From assembly GCA_910577035.1 (NCBI GenBank), contig CAJTKW010000003.1:41789-57296 (forward strand): DNA of 15,508 nucleotides, read 5' to 3'. Position 1 is the stretch's first letter. Each line of letters begins with the position of its first letter. Both the position numbers and the translations under genes were made by a program. Origin of the DNA: an uncultured Acetatifactor sp. Its GTDB lineage: Bacteria; Bacillota; Clostridia; Lachnospirales; Lachnospiraceae. The notes beneath the pieces are model-generated. The model made no database searches, was not told the origin of the DNA, and saw only the letters and a list, made by a program, of their open reading frames with translations. This document shows positions 7,344-13,617 of the stretch, piece after piece.

Positions 7344-8375
7344 ATGCCAAACAAGAAAGTGACAATTTACGATATTGCAAAGGAGGCGGGGATATCTGCA
7401 TCGCAGGTATCCCGCGCCATATCCGGCAACGGCTATGTTTCCGACGAAAATAAGAGTAAAATTATGGAGCTGGTGGAGAAGTATAATTACCGGCCCAGCG
7501 CCGTTGCCCGGAATTTAAAAAAGGGCAGGAGCAATTCGGTGGGTTTTTTGCTTCCCCATGTGTATCAGGAATATTTCCCTTATCTTTATCAGCGCTTCGA
7601 AGAGGAAATGACGGCTAACGGTTATGTCACCATTGTCTGTAACGGCAGAAGCTGGAGCGGACACGAGATTCGGAATCTGCAGATGCTGGAAGAGATGCAG
7701 GTGGACGCCGTGGTCATCATCGGCGGAACCCTGGATCAGATAAACTGGGAGGAATATCCGGATTTTATTCAGGCCGTAAGAAATATCAGCGAAAAGATTC
7801 CCTGTGTTTTAGGCAGTGACCGGGCGGCGGACTTAGGCTGCTGCGGTGTGTATGTGGATGCTGCTGCGTGCGTGGAAGAGCTGGTGGCGCATCTGGCAGA
7901 GCAGGGATACCGGAAAATGGGGATTTTAGGCGGCCTGTCCAGCGTATATCCTTCCGAGCAGCTGAAATGGTATATGCGGGAAGCCGCTGCGGAGTACGGC
8001 ATGGAGCTTCGGCCCCAGTGGCAGATCAACAGCTCCTATAACTCCATGGACGGCGCGGAGGCGATGAAAAAGCTGCTGCAGCAGGAGGAACTGCCGGAGG
8101 CAGTCTGCTGTATCAACGATGAAGTTGCGGTTGGTGCCATGGGGGTGGCCCTGGACGCGGGCTTAAGGATCCCAAAGGACATTGCCTTTACGGGATATGA
8201 CGGTGTGTGGCTGGGCAGGGAATTCCGTCCCCGGCTGACCACCATCCAGATTGATTTTAATACCATGGGCCACAGGCTGGTGGAGGCCGTGCTGGGAGCT
8301 ATCAACGGCAGCAGGGAACAGACGGTGATCCCGATAGCGCCCTGGCTGGAGATCCGGGAGAGTACAAGGGCATGA
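7344..8375 (+). CDS. LacI-family transcriptional regulator
   Basis: This 343-residue regulator has an N-terminal helix-turn-helix (about 7-26: IYDIAKEAGISASQVSRAIS), a hinge helix (RPSAVARNLKKGRS, 50-63) and a periplasmic-binding-protein-like sensor domain. Typical sensor motifs are present: AVCCINDEVAVGAMGVALDA, then IPKDIAFTGYDGV, then RPRLTTIQIDF. ATG 7344 is preferred over the in-frame TTG at 7338 because AAAGGA at 7329-7334 is 9 nt from the ATG but only 3 nt from the TTG. It follows the transport operon in the same direction and most likely controls it in response to the imported sugar or a derivative. It ends 6 nt before the convergent sigG stop. Family is certain; target and ligand are inferred. 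Confidence 0.93.
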   Translation: MPNKKVTIYDIAKEAGISASQVSRAISGNGYVSDENKSKIMELVEKYNYRPSAVARNLKKGRSNSVGFLLPHVYQEYFPYLYQRFEEEMTANGYVTIVCNGRSWSGHEIRNLQMLEEMQVDAVVIIGGTLDQINWEEYPDFIQAVRNISEKIPCVLGSDRAADLGCCGVYVDAAACVEELVAHLAEQGYRKMGILGGLSSVYPSEQLKWYMREAAAEYGMELRPQWQINSSYNSMDGAEAMKKLLQQEELPEAVCCINDEVAVGAMGVALDAGLRIPKDIAFTGYDGVWLGREFRPRLTTIQIDFNTMGHRLVEAVLGAINGSREQTVIPIAPWLEIRESTRA

Positions 8376-8381
8376 ACAGGG

Positions 8382-9161
8382 TTATGCGCTTAAATAGGTG
8401 CGCATGGTCCGCAGGGCGTTCTTTTCCAGCCTGGAGACCTGGGCCTGGGAGATCCCGATGGACTCGGCTACTTCCATCTGGGTCTTTCCTTCAAAGAACC
8501 GCAGGGAAATGATTTCGTGTTCCCTGGGGTTCAGCTTTTTCATGGCTTCGCTGAGGGAAAGGTGTTCCACCCAGGTCTCTTCTTTATTTTTCTTGTCGCT
8601 GATCTGATCCATGACATAGAGCGTATCGCCGCCGTCGGTGAAAATGGGTTCATAGAGGCTCATGGGACTTTGCACGGCATCCAGCGCGTAGGCAATGTCT
8701 TCCTTGGAGACACCGATTTCTGCGGAAACCTCTTCGATGGAGGGCTCTTTCAGGTTCCGCCTGGTCAGAGACTCCCTGGCGTAAATAGCCTTGTAGGCAG
8801 TGTCCTTTAAAGAGCGGGAAACGCGCAGCTGGCTGTTATCCCGGAGGAATCTTCTGATCTCCCCGATAATCATGGGGACGGCATAAGTGGAGAACTTGAC
8901 GTTCAGGGAGGAATCAAAATTATCGATGGCCTTTATGAGCCCCACGCAGCCAATTTGAAAAAGGTCGTCCACGTTTTCATTGCTGGAGGAAAAGCGTTTG
9001 ATGACGCTTAAGACCAGCCGCAGGTTTCCCTCAATGTATGCTTCCCTTGCCTTGGTATCGCCGGCTTCGATCTGCCGGAACAGCTTTTCTTTTTCTTCTG
9101 CCTTTAAAAGCGGCAGCCTGGAGGTGTTCACTCCGCAGATTTCAACTTTTCCCTGTGCCAT
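8382..9161 (-). CDS. sigG: RNA polymerase sporulation sigma factor SigG
   Basis: SigG directs late forespore gene expression during sporulation. The N-terminus KVEICGVNTSRLPLLK is the SigG signature. Region 2, with VDDLFQIGCVGLIKAIDNFD and FSTYAVPMIIGEIRRFLRD (90-108), region 3, and region 4 with TQMEVAESIGISQAQVSRLE are all present. The length of 259 residues is normal. I chose the ATG at 9161, not the upstream in-frame ATG at 9173: AGGA lies 5 nt before the former, the latter has no ribosome site, and family members start about four residues before KVEICGV. The gene is convergent with the LacI-type gene (6 nt apart) and divergent from ylmC. A SigG-type promoter lies upstream, suggesting autoregulation. 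Confidence 0.95.
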   Translation of the reverse strand: MAQGKVEICGVNTSRLPLLKAEEKEKLFRQIEAGDTKAREAYIEGNLRLVLSVIKRFSSSNENVDDLFQIGCVGLIKAIDNFDSSLNVKFSTYAVPMIIGEIRRFLRDNSQLRVSRSLKDTAYKAIYARESLTRRNLKEPSIEEVSAEIGVSKEDIAYALDAVQSPMSLYEPIFTDGGDTLYVMDQISDKKNKEETWVEHLSLSEAMKKLNPREHEIISLRFFEGKTQMEVAESIGISQAQVSRLEKNALRTMRTYLSA

Positions 9162-9216
9162 GTGCTTCCTCATTTCTGCGCTTTTCGCGCCTGCATTATA
9201 CTGATTTCAATAGTGG

Positions 9217-9246
9217 TAGTATGTACCCGGCCGCAAAAATTATTCC
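9217..9246 (-). promoter_or_regulatory. SigG-type promoter upstream of sigG
   Basis: Read on the minus strand, GGAATA (9246-9241) and CATACTA (9223-9217) are separated by 17 bp. The forespore sigma G consensus as I recall it is TGAATA, 17-18 bp, CATACTA, so only one base differs. Transcription would start near 9210, leaving a leader of about 50 nt. It fits the known self-activation of sigG. Confidence 0.65.
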
Positions 9247-9269
9247 ATGACGGTGCGTGTTCTTTTCAG

Positions 9270-9298
9270 TTCTGTTCGGCGTGGGAAAAACATATATT
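9270..9298 (+). promoter_or_regulatory. Possible promoter of ylmC
   Basis: TTCTGT (9270-9275), 17 bp, TATATT (9293-9298) is a weak SigA-type match. The same area contains CATATATT (9291-9298), close to a mother-cell SigE -10 (CATACAnT), but no matching -35 was found. The sigma factor is therefore undecided. Confidence 0.3.
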
Positions 9299-9311
9299 GT
9301 CACAACAATAT
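9294..9311. promoter_or_regulatory. Inverted repeat ATATTGT-CACA-ACAATAT before ylmC
   Basis: Perfect 7-bp arms (9294-9300 and 9305-9311) flank a 4-nt centre. The element overlaps the possible ylmC -10 box and extends to just before the ribosome site. It is AT-rich and symmetrical like an operator rather than a strong RNA hairpin. Part of it recurs before nrdR. Confidence 0.4.
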
Positions 9312-9325
9312 TGACAGGAAAGAAG

Positions 9326-9568
9326 ATGGAAAACGTGTTATTTTCCGAGTTGAAATGCAAGGATGTCATCAATACCAAAAACTGTAAAAAGCTGGGAAAG
9401 GTCTGCGATCTGGAGTTTGATCCCTGCAGTGGCTGCATTTGTAAAATTATGGTCCCCGGCGGTAATAAGATTCTCAACTTCCTGAATTGTGAGCCCGATA
9501 TTGTGATTCCTTTCAAGGATATTTGCCAGATAGGGCCGGACATCATTTTAGTTGACATTCATTGCTGA
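9326..9568 (+). CDS. YlmC/YmxH-family sporulation protein, cysteine-rich
   Basis: This is an 80-residue PRC-barrel-like protein. ATG 9326 is chosen because AGGA at 9316-9319 lies 6 nt upstream and the family alignment begins with MENVLFSELKCKDVIN; a longer frame upstream lacks a ribosome site. Family marks are SELKCKDVI, KLGKVCDLEFD, the VIPF stretch, and the C-terminal IGPDIILVDI. It holds nine cysteines (11, 20, 27, 34, 37, 39, 55, 67, 80), including a CSGCIC cluster, which suggests metal or redox chemistry. The molecular role is unknown; the family is tied to sporulation by annotation. It lies between divergent sigG and co-directional nrdR. Confidence 0.85.
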   Translation: MENVLFSELKCKDVINTKNCKKLGKVCDLEFDPCSGCICKIMVPGGNKILNFLNCEPDIVIPFKDICQIGPDIILVDIHC

Positions 9569-9580
9569 ATATGCTAAATT
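9552..9580 (+). promoter_or_regulatory. SigA-type promoter of nrdR
   Basis: TTGACA (9552-9557), 17 bp, TAAATT (9575-9580). The -35 box lies inside the last codons of ylmC. Transcription would start near 9587, leaving a leader of about 48 nt. The perfect -35 supports vegetative expression of nrdR independent of ylmC. Confidence 0.7.
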
Positions 9581-9634
9581 TAACTATGAAAAACATAAAT
9601 TTTTAGGCAATATTGTCAAAAAAGGAGAGCGAAC

Positions 9635-10084
9635 ATGAAATGCCCTTATTGCAGTCATGAAAATACAAGAGTGATTGATTCCAGGCCGGCGGAAGACAAT
9701 AATTCCATCCGGCGGAGGCGGGTATGCGATGAATGCGGAAAGCGTTTTACCACTTATGAGAAGGTGGAGACCATCCCGCTGATTATCATTAAGAAGGACA
9801 ACAACAGAGAGGCCTATGACCGTTCCAAGGTGGAGGCGGGGGTATTACGGGCCTGCCACAAGCGGCCGGTCAGTGCCCAGCAGATTACTTGTCTGGTGGA
9901 CGAGGTGGAGAATGAGGTCATGAATATGGAGGAGAAGGAAATTTCCAGCCAGGTAATCGGGGAGCTTCTGATGAACAAGCTCAAGACCGTGGACCCGGTG
10001 GCATATGTCCGCTTTGCTTCTGTCTACAGGGAATTTAAGGATGTGAATACCTTTATGGATGAATTGAAAAAAATGCTGAACTAA
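9635..10084 (+). CDS. nrdR: Transcriptional repressor NrdR
   Basis: NrdR represses ribonucleotide reductase genes and senses (d)ATP. The 149 residues contain the zinc ribbon with Cys3, Cys6, Cys31 and Cys34 (CPYC and CDEC), the invariant VIDSRPAEDNNSIRRRRVC, and an ATP-cone domain from about 49 to 139 ending YVRFASVYREF. The length is standard. ATG 9635 has AAAGGAG upstream. It has its own promoter in the tail of ylmC and its own terminator. No ribonucleotide reductase gene lies in the window, so its targets are elsewhere. Confidence 0.97.
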   Translation: MKCPYCSHENTRVIDSRPAEDNNSIRRRRVCDECGKRFTTYEKVETIPLIIIKKDNNREAYDRSKVEAGVLRACHKRPVSAQQITCLVDEVENEVMNMEEKEISSQVIGELLMNKLKTVDPVAYVRFASVYREFKDVNTFMDELKKMLN

Positions 10085-10120
10085 GCCGGGGACGGTGAGG
10101 GACGGGGAAGCTTTGACAGG

Positions 10121-10149
10121 AAAACAGACTCGGAAGAGTCTGTTTTTTT
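10121..10149 (+). terminator. Rho-independent terminator of nrdR
   Basis: Perfect 8-bp arms acagactc (10124-10131) and gagtctgt (10136-10143) surround the loop ggaa. A run of T from 10143 to 10149 follows, and flanking A/T pairs extend the stem. Read in reverse, the stem is followed by TTTT, so it may also end the convergent flippase transcript. Confidence 0.9.
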
Positions 10150-10198
10150 GCCTTAGGGTAAACTGCGCCGGCCGGCTTATAATGAGCGGGTCACTACA

Positions 10199-11539
10199 CT
10201 ATGTATGCTTTCTCAGAAAACGCCGCAGGCAGATCAGATAGAGAATGCCAAGGGTGAGCTGGCTGACCAGAAGGCCCCAGAGATAGCCGGTGATGCCGAA
10301 GCGGGGTACCGCCAGAAAGACAAAGGCCAGGCGGATCAGGAGGCAGAACACGTTCATGACAAAGATATGTCCCGCCATACCCAGGCCCTGGAGAATGCTG
10401 GACAGGGTGGTGTCCAGATAGAGGAAGGGACAGATGAAGCCCAGGGTGGTGATGAAGTAGCCGGCAAGAGGGCTGTCAAACAGCTCCGTGCCTGCCCATC
10501 TGCCCAGGAGCAGGAAGCCTGCCATGCAGCAGACGCCCATGAGGCCGCAGTATTTGATGGTCTTTACGGTGGCCTTCTTTACAGCCGTATGGTTTCCCAG
10601 GGCGTAATTCTCGGAGATTACAGGCAGCAGGAGCACCGCTACCGAGCTGGTAAGGGCGTTGGGGAAAAAGATGAAGGGCATTGCCATGCCTGTAAAGACG
10701 CCGTACACGCTGAGGGCAGTGGTGTTGTCATAGCCGTAGAGCCGCAGCCTGGCCGGGATGGATACGGATTCCACGCTCTGCAGGAGGCCCAGGACAATGC
10801 GGTTGGCCGTCAGGGGCAGTGCCATGGCCAGGAGGCCGGGATACAGTCCCCCCAACGGGGATATTCTGTGGCCCGGGGAGCCGGGCAGGGATTTCCTGTT
10901 ATCACCGCCCAGGCGGATGGCAGCCAGGGAAAACAGCATGGAACACAGTTCGCCCAGGGTCAGGCCCAGGACGGCGGCGTGGATGGAAGGAGCCTGCCCC
11001 AGGCTGAGGCTCCGCCCGGAAAGGAGGAAAACGCAGCCTACCCGGGAAATCTGCTCCAGCAGTTGGGAGGCGGCCGGGATGCCGGCTCTCTTGACACCGT
11101 AAAAATGGCCGTTGACACAGGCGTGTACGGCGCTCATGGGTATGGAGAAGGAGAGAATGCGCAGCATGGGTGCGGTCCTGGGCTCCTGGAGCAGGCTGCC
11201 GGCGATGAAGTCCGCTCCAAGGTAGACGGCAGCATTACAGAGCAGGGACAGCGGCAGGGATATGCTCAACCCTGCTGCCATGGGTCCCATGGAGATCCGG
11301 CCTTCTTTGGCGGTCTGCTCGGCGACCAGCTTGGAGATTGCGGTCTGGTATCCGGCAGCGGTGAGGGAGAAGGAGAGGGAGAGCACGGGATTTAATAATT
11401 GATATAACCCCATGCCCTCCTCGCCGAAGAGGCGGGAGAGATAAATGCGGTAGAAGAATCCGATGAGGCGGCTCACCAGGCCGGTGATGGTGAGGATGAC
11501 GGTACCGACAATCAGCGGATGGCTTGTTTTTGCTTTCAT
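10199..11539 (-). CDS. SpoVB-like polysaccharide/lipid-linked precursor flippase
   Basis: This 446-residue polytopic membrane protein has a hydrophobic helix pattern throughout (roughly twelve helices), typical of the MATE/MVF flippase superfamily. The N-terminus (LIVGTVILTITGLVSRLIGF, then RIYLSRLFGEEGMGLYQLL, then TAISKLVAEQTA) closely follows SpoVB, which is needed for spore cortex peptidoglycan synthesis. It is shorter than Bacillus SpoVB (about 518 residues), which leaves open a more general role in exporting cell-wall precursors. ATG 11539 has only a weak GGTG site. It converges on nrdR and shares a divergent promoter region with the cysteine desulfurase. Superfamily is certain; the exact spoVB assignment is probable. 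Confidence 0.85.
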   Translation of the reverse strand: MKAKTSHPLIVGTVILTITGLVSRLIGFFYRIYLSRLFGEEGMGLYQLLNPVLSLSFSLTAAGYQTAISKLVAEQTAKEGRISMGPMAAGLSISLPLSLLCNAAVYLGADFIAGSLLQEPRTAPMLRILSFSIPMSAVHACVNGHFYGVKRAGIPAASQLLEQISRVGCVFLLSGRSLSLGQAPSIHAAVLGLTLGELCSMLFSLAAIRLGGDNRKSLPGSPGHRISPLGGLYPGLLAMALPLTANRIVLGLLQSVESVSIPARLRLYGYDNTTALSVYGVFTGMAMPFIFFPNALTSSVAVLLLPVISENYALGNHTAVKKATVKTIKYCGLMGVCCMAGFLLLGRWAGTELFDSPLAGYFITTLGFICPFLYLDTTLSSILQGLGMAGHIFVMNVFCLLIRLAFVFLAVPRFGITGYLWGLLVSQLTLGILYLICLRRFLRKHT

Positions 11540-11565
11540 ATAACACCGTTCAGATGTTTTTTTCT

Positions 11566-11594
11566 ATTATATTCCTTTTCCACAGTTGACAGAA
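11566..11594 (-). promoter_or_regulatory. Promoter of the SpoVB-like gene
   Basis: On the minus strand, TTCTGT (11594-11589), 17 bp, TATAAT (11571-11566). The -10 is perfect and the -35 weak. Its -35 overlaps the -35 of the divergent cysteine desulfurase promoter, so the two may compete for polymerase. The leader would be about 20 nt. Confidence 0.5.
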
Positions 11595-11614
11595 CAACCC
11601 CCCGATGCTATATT
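11586..11614 (+). promoter_or_regulatory. Strong SigA-type promoter of the cysteine desulfurase operon
   Basis: TTGACA (11586-11591), 17 bp, TATATT (11609-11614). The predicted start near 11621 lies downstream of an in-frame ATG at 11605, so translation must begin later, supporting ATG 11665. Confidence 0.8.
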
Positions 11615-11664
11615 ATAGGAAGAATTCCCAGCAATTCAGTATGGATTCCGGAAGGAGGACGCAA

Positions 11665-12861
11665 ATGATCTATCTGGATAATGCAGCCACTACCAGGACG
11701 GCCCCGGAGGCGGTGGAGGCCATGCTGCCCTATCTGACCGAACAATACGGAAACCCCAGCGCCATATATTCCCTGGGCTCTGCCGCCAGAAAGGCGGTCA
11801 ATCAGGCGAAGCGGACGATAGCCGGGGCCATTGGGGCCAGGCCGGAGGAGATTTATTTTACGGCGGGAGGCACCGAGTCGGATAACTGGGCCCTGAAGGC
11901 GGCAGCGGAGGCTTATCGGGATAAGGGCAGGCATATTATTACTACGAAAATAGAGCACCATGCGGTGCTGCACACCTGCCGGTATCTGGAAGGGCAGGGC
12001 TATGAGGTTACTTATCTGGATGTGGATCAGGACGGGCTGGTGGATCCGGCGGCCCTGGAGGCGGCGATCCGGCCGGACACTGTGCTGATTAGTGTCATGT
12101 ATGCCAATAATGAAGTAGGTACCATGGAGCCCATTGAGGAGATCGGCACCATTGCCAGGGCCCACGGCGTCCTCTTCCACACCGACGCGGTACAGGCCTT
12201 TGGGCAGGTACCCATAGAGGTGGACGGACTCCATATTGATATGCTCAGTGCCAGCGGGCATAAAATGAACGGCCCCAAGGGGATAGGATTTCTCTATATC
12301 CGTTCCGGGATAAAGCTGAAATCCTTCCTGCATGGCGGCGCCCAGGAGAGAAACCGCAGGGCAGGGACGGAAAACGTCCCCGGCATTGCGGGGCTGGAGG
12401 CTGCTGCTGTGAGGGCTCTGGGCAGGATGGAGCAAAAGGCCGCGAAAGAGAGGGAGCTGAGGGATTATCTGATCGGAAGGATCGAGGGGGAGATTCCATA
12501 CTGCCGCCTGAACGGGCACAGGAGCAGGCGTCTGCCCGGCAATGTGAATTTTTCCTTTCGGTTTGTGGAGGGAGAGTCCGTTCTGATTATGCTGGATCGG
12601 AAGGGAATCTGCGGGTCCAGCGGGTCGGCCTGTACGTCGGGAGCGCTGGATCCCTCCCATGTGCTGCTGGCCATGGGGCGGAAGCAGGAGGAAGCCCGCG
12701 GATCCCTGCGGCTGACACTTTCCGAGGAGAATACAAAAGAGGAGCTTGACCTTGTGGCGGAGGAGCTGAAGGAGATTGTGGGCAGGCTGCGGGAGATGTC
12801 ACCCCTGTATGAGGATTTTATCCGCCGGGAGGGCCGGCAGCGCAGTGAGGGAAGCTCTTGA
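11665..12861 (+). CDS. Cysteine desulfurase, NifS/IscS type (class V aminotransferase)
   Basis: This PLP enzyme removes sulfur from cysteine to give alanine and an enzyme persulfide for Fe-S clusters or tRNA thiolation. The 398-residue length is standard. Visible are MIYLDNAATTR, YGNPSAIYSLG, GGTESDNWALK, IEHHAVLHT, the PLP lysine in SASGHKMNGPKG (K200), and the catalytic cysteine in GSSGSACTSGALDPSHVL (C323), which marks the group I loop. ATG 11665 is chosen because GGAAGGAGG lies 6 nt upstream and the promoter excludes earlier starts. No thiI, mnmA or iscU neighbour is present, so which sulfur pathway it feeds cannot be told. A 53-nt gap leads to the response regulator, and read-through from its promoter is likely. 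Confidence 0.95.
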   Translation: MIYLDNAATTRTAPEAVEAMLPYLTEQYGNPSAIYSLGSAARKAVNQAKRTIAGAIGARPEEIYFTAGGTESDNWALKAAAEAYRDKGRHIITTKIEHHAVLHTCRYLEGQGYEVTYLDVDQDGLVDPAALEAAIRPDTVLISVMYANNEVGTMEPIEEIGTIARAHGVLFHTDAVQAFGQVPIEVDGLHIDMLSASGHKMNGPKGIGFLYIRSGIKLKSFLHGGAQERNRRAGTENVPGIAGLEAAAVRALGRMEQKAAKERELRDYLIGRIEGEIPYCRLNGHRSRRLPGNVNFSFRFVEGESVLIMLDRKGICGSSGSACTSGALDPSHVLLAMGRKQEEARGSLRLTLSEENTKEELDLVAEELKEIVGRLREMSPLYEDFIRREGRQRSEGSS

Positions 12862-12914
12862 CGGGCTCCCTGTGGGCCGTACATTTATGAGGGGAAGAAG
12901 GGGAACGGTAAAAG

Positions 12915-13616
12915 GTGGAAAAATACAGGATTCTAGTGGTGGAGGACGATGAAGTCATTGCGGAGCAGATCAAGAATTACCTGGAGAAATGGGGCTATGG
13001 GGTAGTGTGCGCAGAGGATTTCCGGAATGTACTGCAGGAGTTTGCCGCGGCAGATCCCCACATTGTGCTGCTGGACATAGGATTGCCCTTCTACAACGGG
13101 TATTACTGGTGCGGGAAGATCAGAGAGGTGTCCCAGGTGCCGATTCTATTTGTGTCGTCGGCGGGAGATAATATGAATATCATTATGGCGGTCAATATGG
13201 GCGGGGACGACTTTGTGGCCAAGCCCTTTGAACCGGAGATCCTGGGGGCAAAGGTACAGGCGCTGCTCCGCAGGGCCTATGCCTTCAGGGGGCAGACCAG
13301 CGTGATGGAATACCGGGGGATTCTGCTGGACCTGGCCGGCACGGCAATCCTGGCGGAGAATAAGCGGCTGGAGCTGACCAAAAACGAATTTCGTATTGTA
13401 CAGCTTTTATTTGAAAATCCGGAGAAGACGATTTCCAGGGAGGCGATTATGAAGCGTCTCTGGGATAATGACTGCTTTGTGGACGACAATACACTGACGG
13501 TAAATATGACCCGGCTGCGGAAAAAGCTGGAGGCGCTGGGAAGAGGAGAGCTGATACACACCAGGAGGGGCATGGGCTACTGCCTGGAGGCAGAGGAGAA
13601 AGGCACAGGGGAGTGA
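12915..13616 (+). CDS. BceR-like response regulator (OmpR/PhoB family)
   Basis: This 233-residue protein has a receiver domain with the acidic pair D11/D12, phospho-acceptor D54 in VLLDIGLPFYNGYYWC, and K103 in DDFVAKPF. A winged-helix DNA-binding domain follows, with LTKNEFRIVQLL and VDDNTLTVNMTRLRKKLEAL. The receiver stretch SSAGDNMNIIMAVNMGGDDF is typical of the BceR group, which answers cell-wall-active peptide antibiotics together with a BceAB-type transporter. The start is GTG 12915, giving MEKYRILVVEDD. It ends 1 nt before the kinase gene starts, so the two form a pair. No BceAB-type genes are adjacent, so the stimulus and targets are open. Confidence 0.92.
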   Translation: MEKYRILVVEDDEVIAEQIKNYLEKWGYGVVCAEDFRNVLQEFAAADPHIVLLDIGLPFYNGYYWCGKIREVSQVPILFVSSAGDNMNIIMAVNMGGDDFVAKPFEPEILGAKVQALLRRAYAFRGQTSVMEYRGILLDLAGTAILAENKRLELTKNEFRIVQLLFENPEKTISREAIMKRLWDNDCFVDDNTLTVNMTRLRKKLEALGRGELIHTRRGMGYCLEAEEKGTGE

Positions 13617-13617
13617 C

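Noticed and set aside
7090..7401. 103-codon minus-strand open frame through the hairpin cluster
   Set aside because: It is composed of translated palindromes, runs into the LacI-type gene and its promoter, and has no coding signature.
8384..8405. Bidirectional terminator between the LacI-type gene and sigG
   Set aside because: It is only a 6-bp inverted repeat (atgcgc/gcgcat) with a 10-nt loop and no T-run on either strand, and it overlaps the sigG stop.
9292..9316. NrdR box before ylmC
   Set aside because: The core is only partly like the 16-bp NrdR box and the paired-box spacing typical of NrdR sites is absent. Kept only as an unassigned shared motif.
10167..10176. GCCGGCCGGC palindrome downstream of the flippase gene
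   Set aside because: It is short and self-complementary by GC composition, with no following T-run and no sign of function.
10205..11395. 396-codon open frame on the + strand antisense to the flippase gene
   Set aside because: It is rich in Gln, Gly, Glu and Ala with no recognisable domain and no ribosome site. It mirrors a strongly supported membrane protein on the other strand.
11608..12660. 350-codon open frame antisense to the cysteine desulfurase
   Set aside because: The + strand gene has intact catalytic motifs; the antisense product shows no family pattern or signals.
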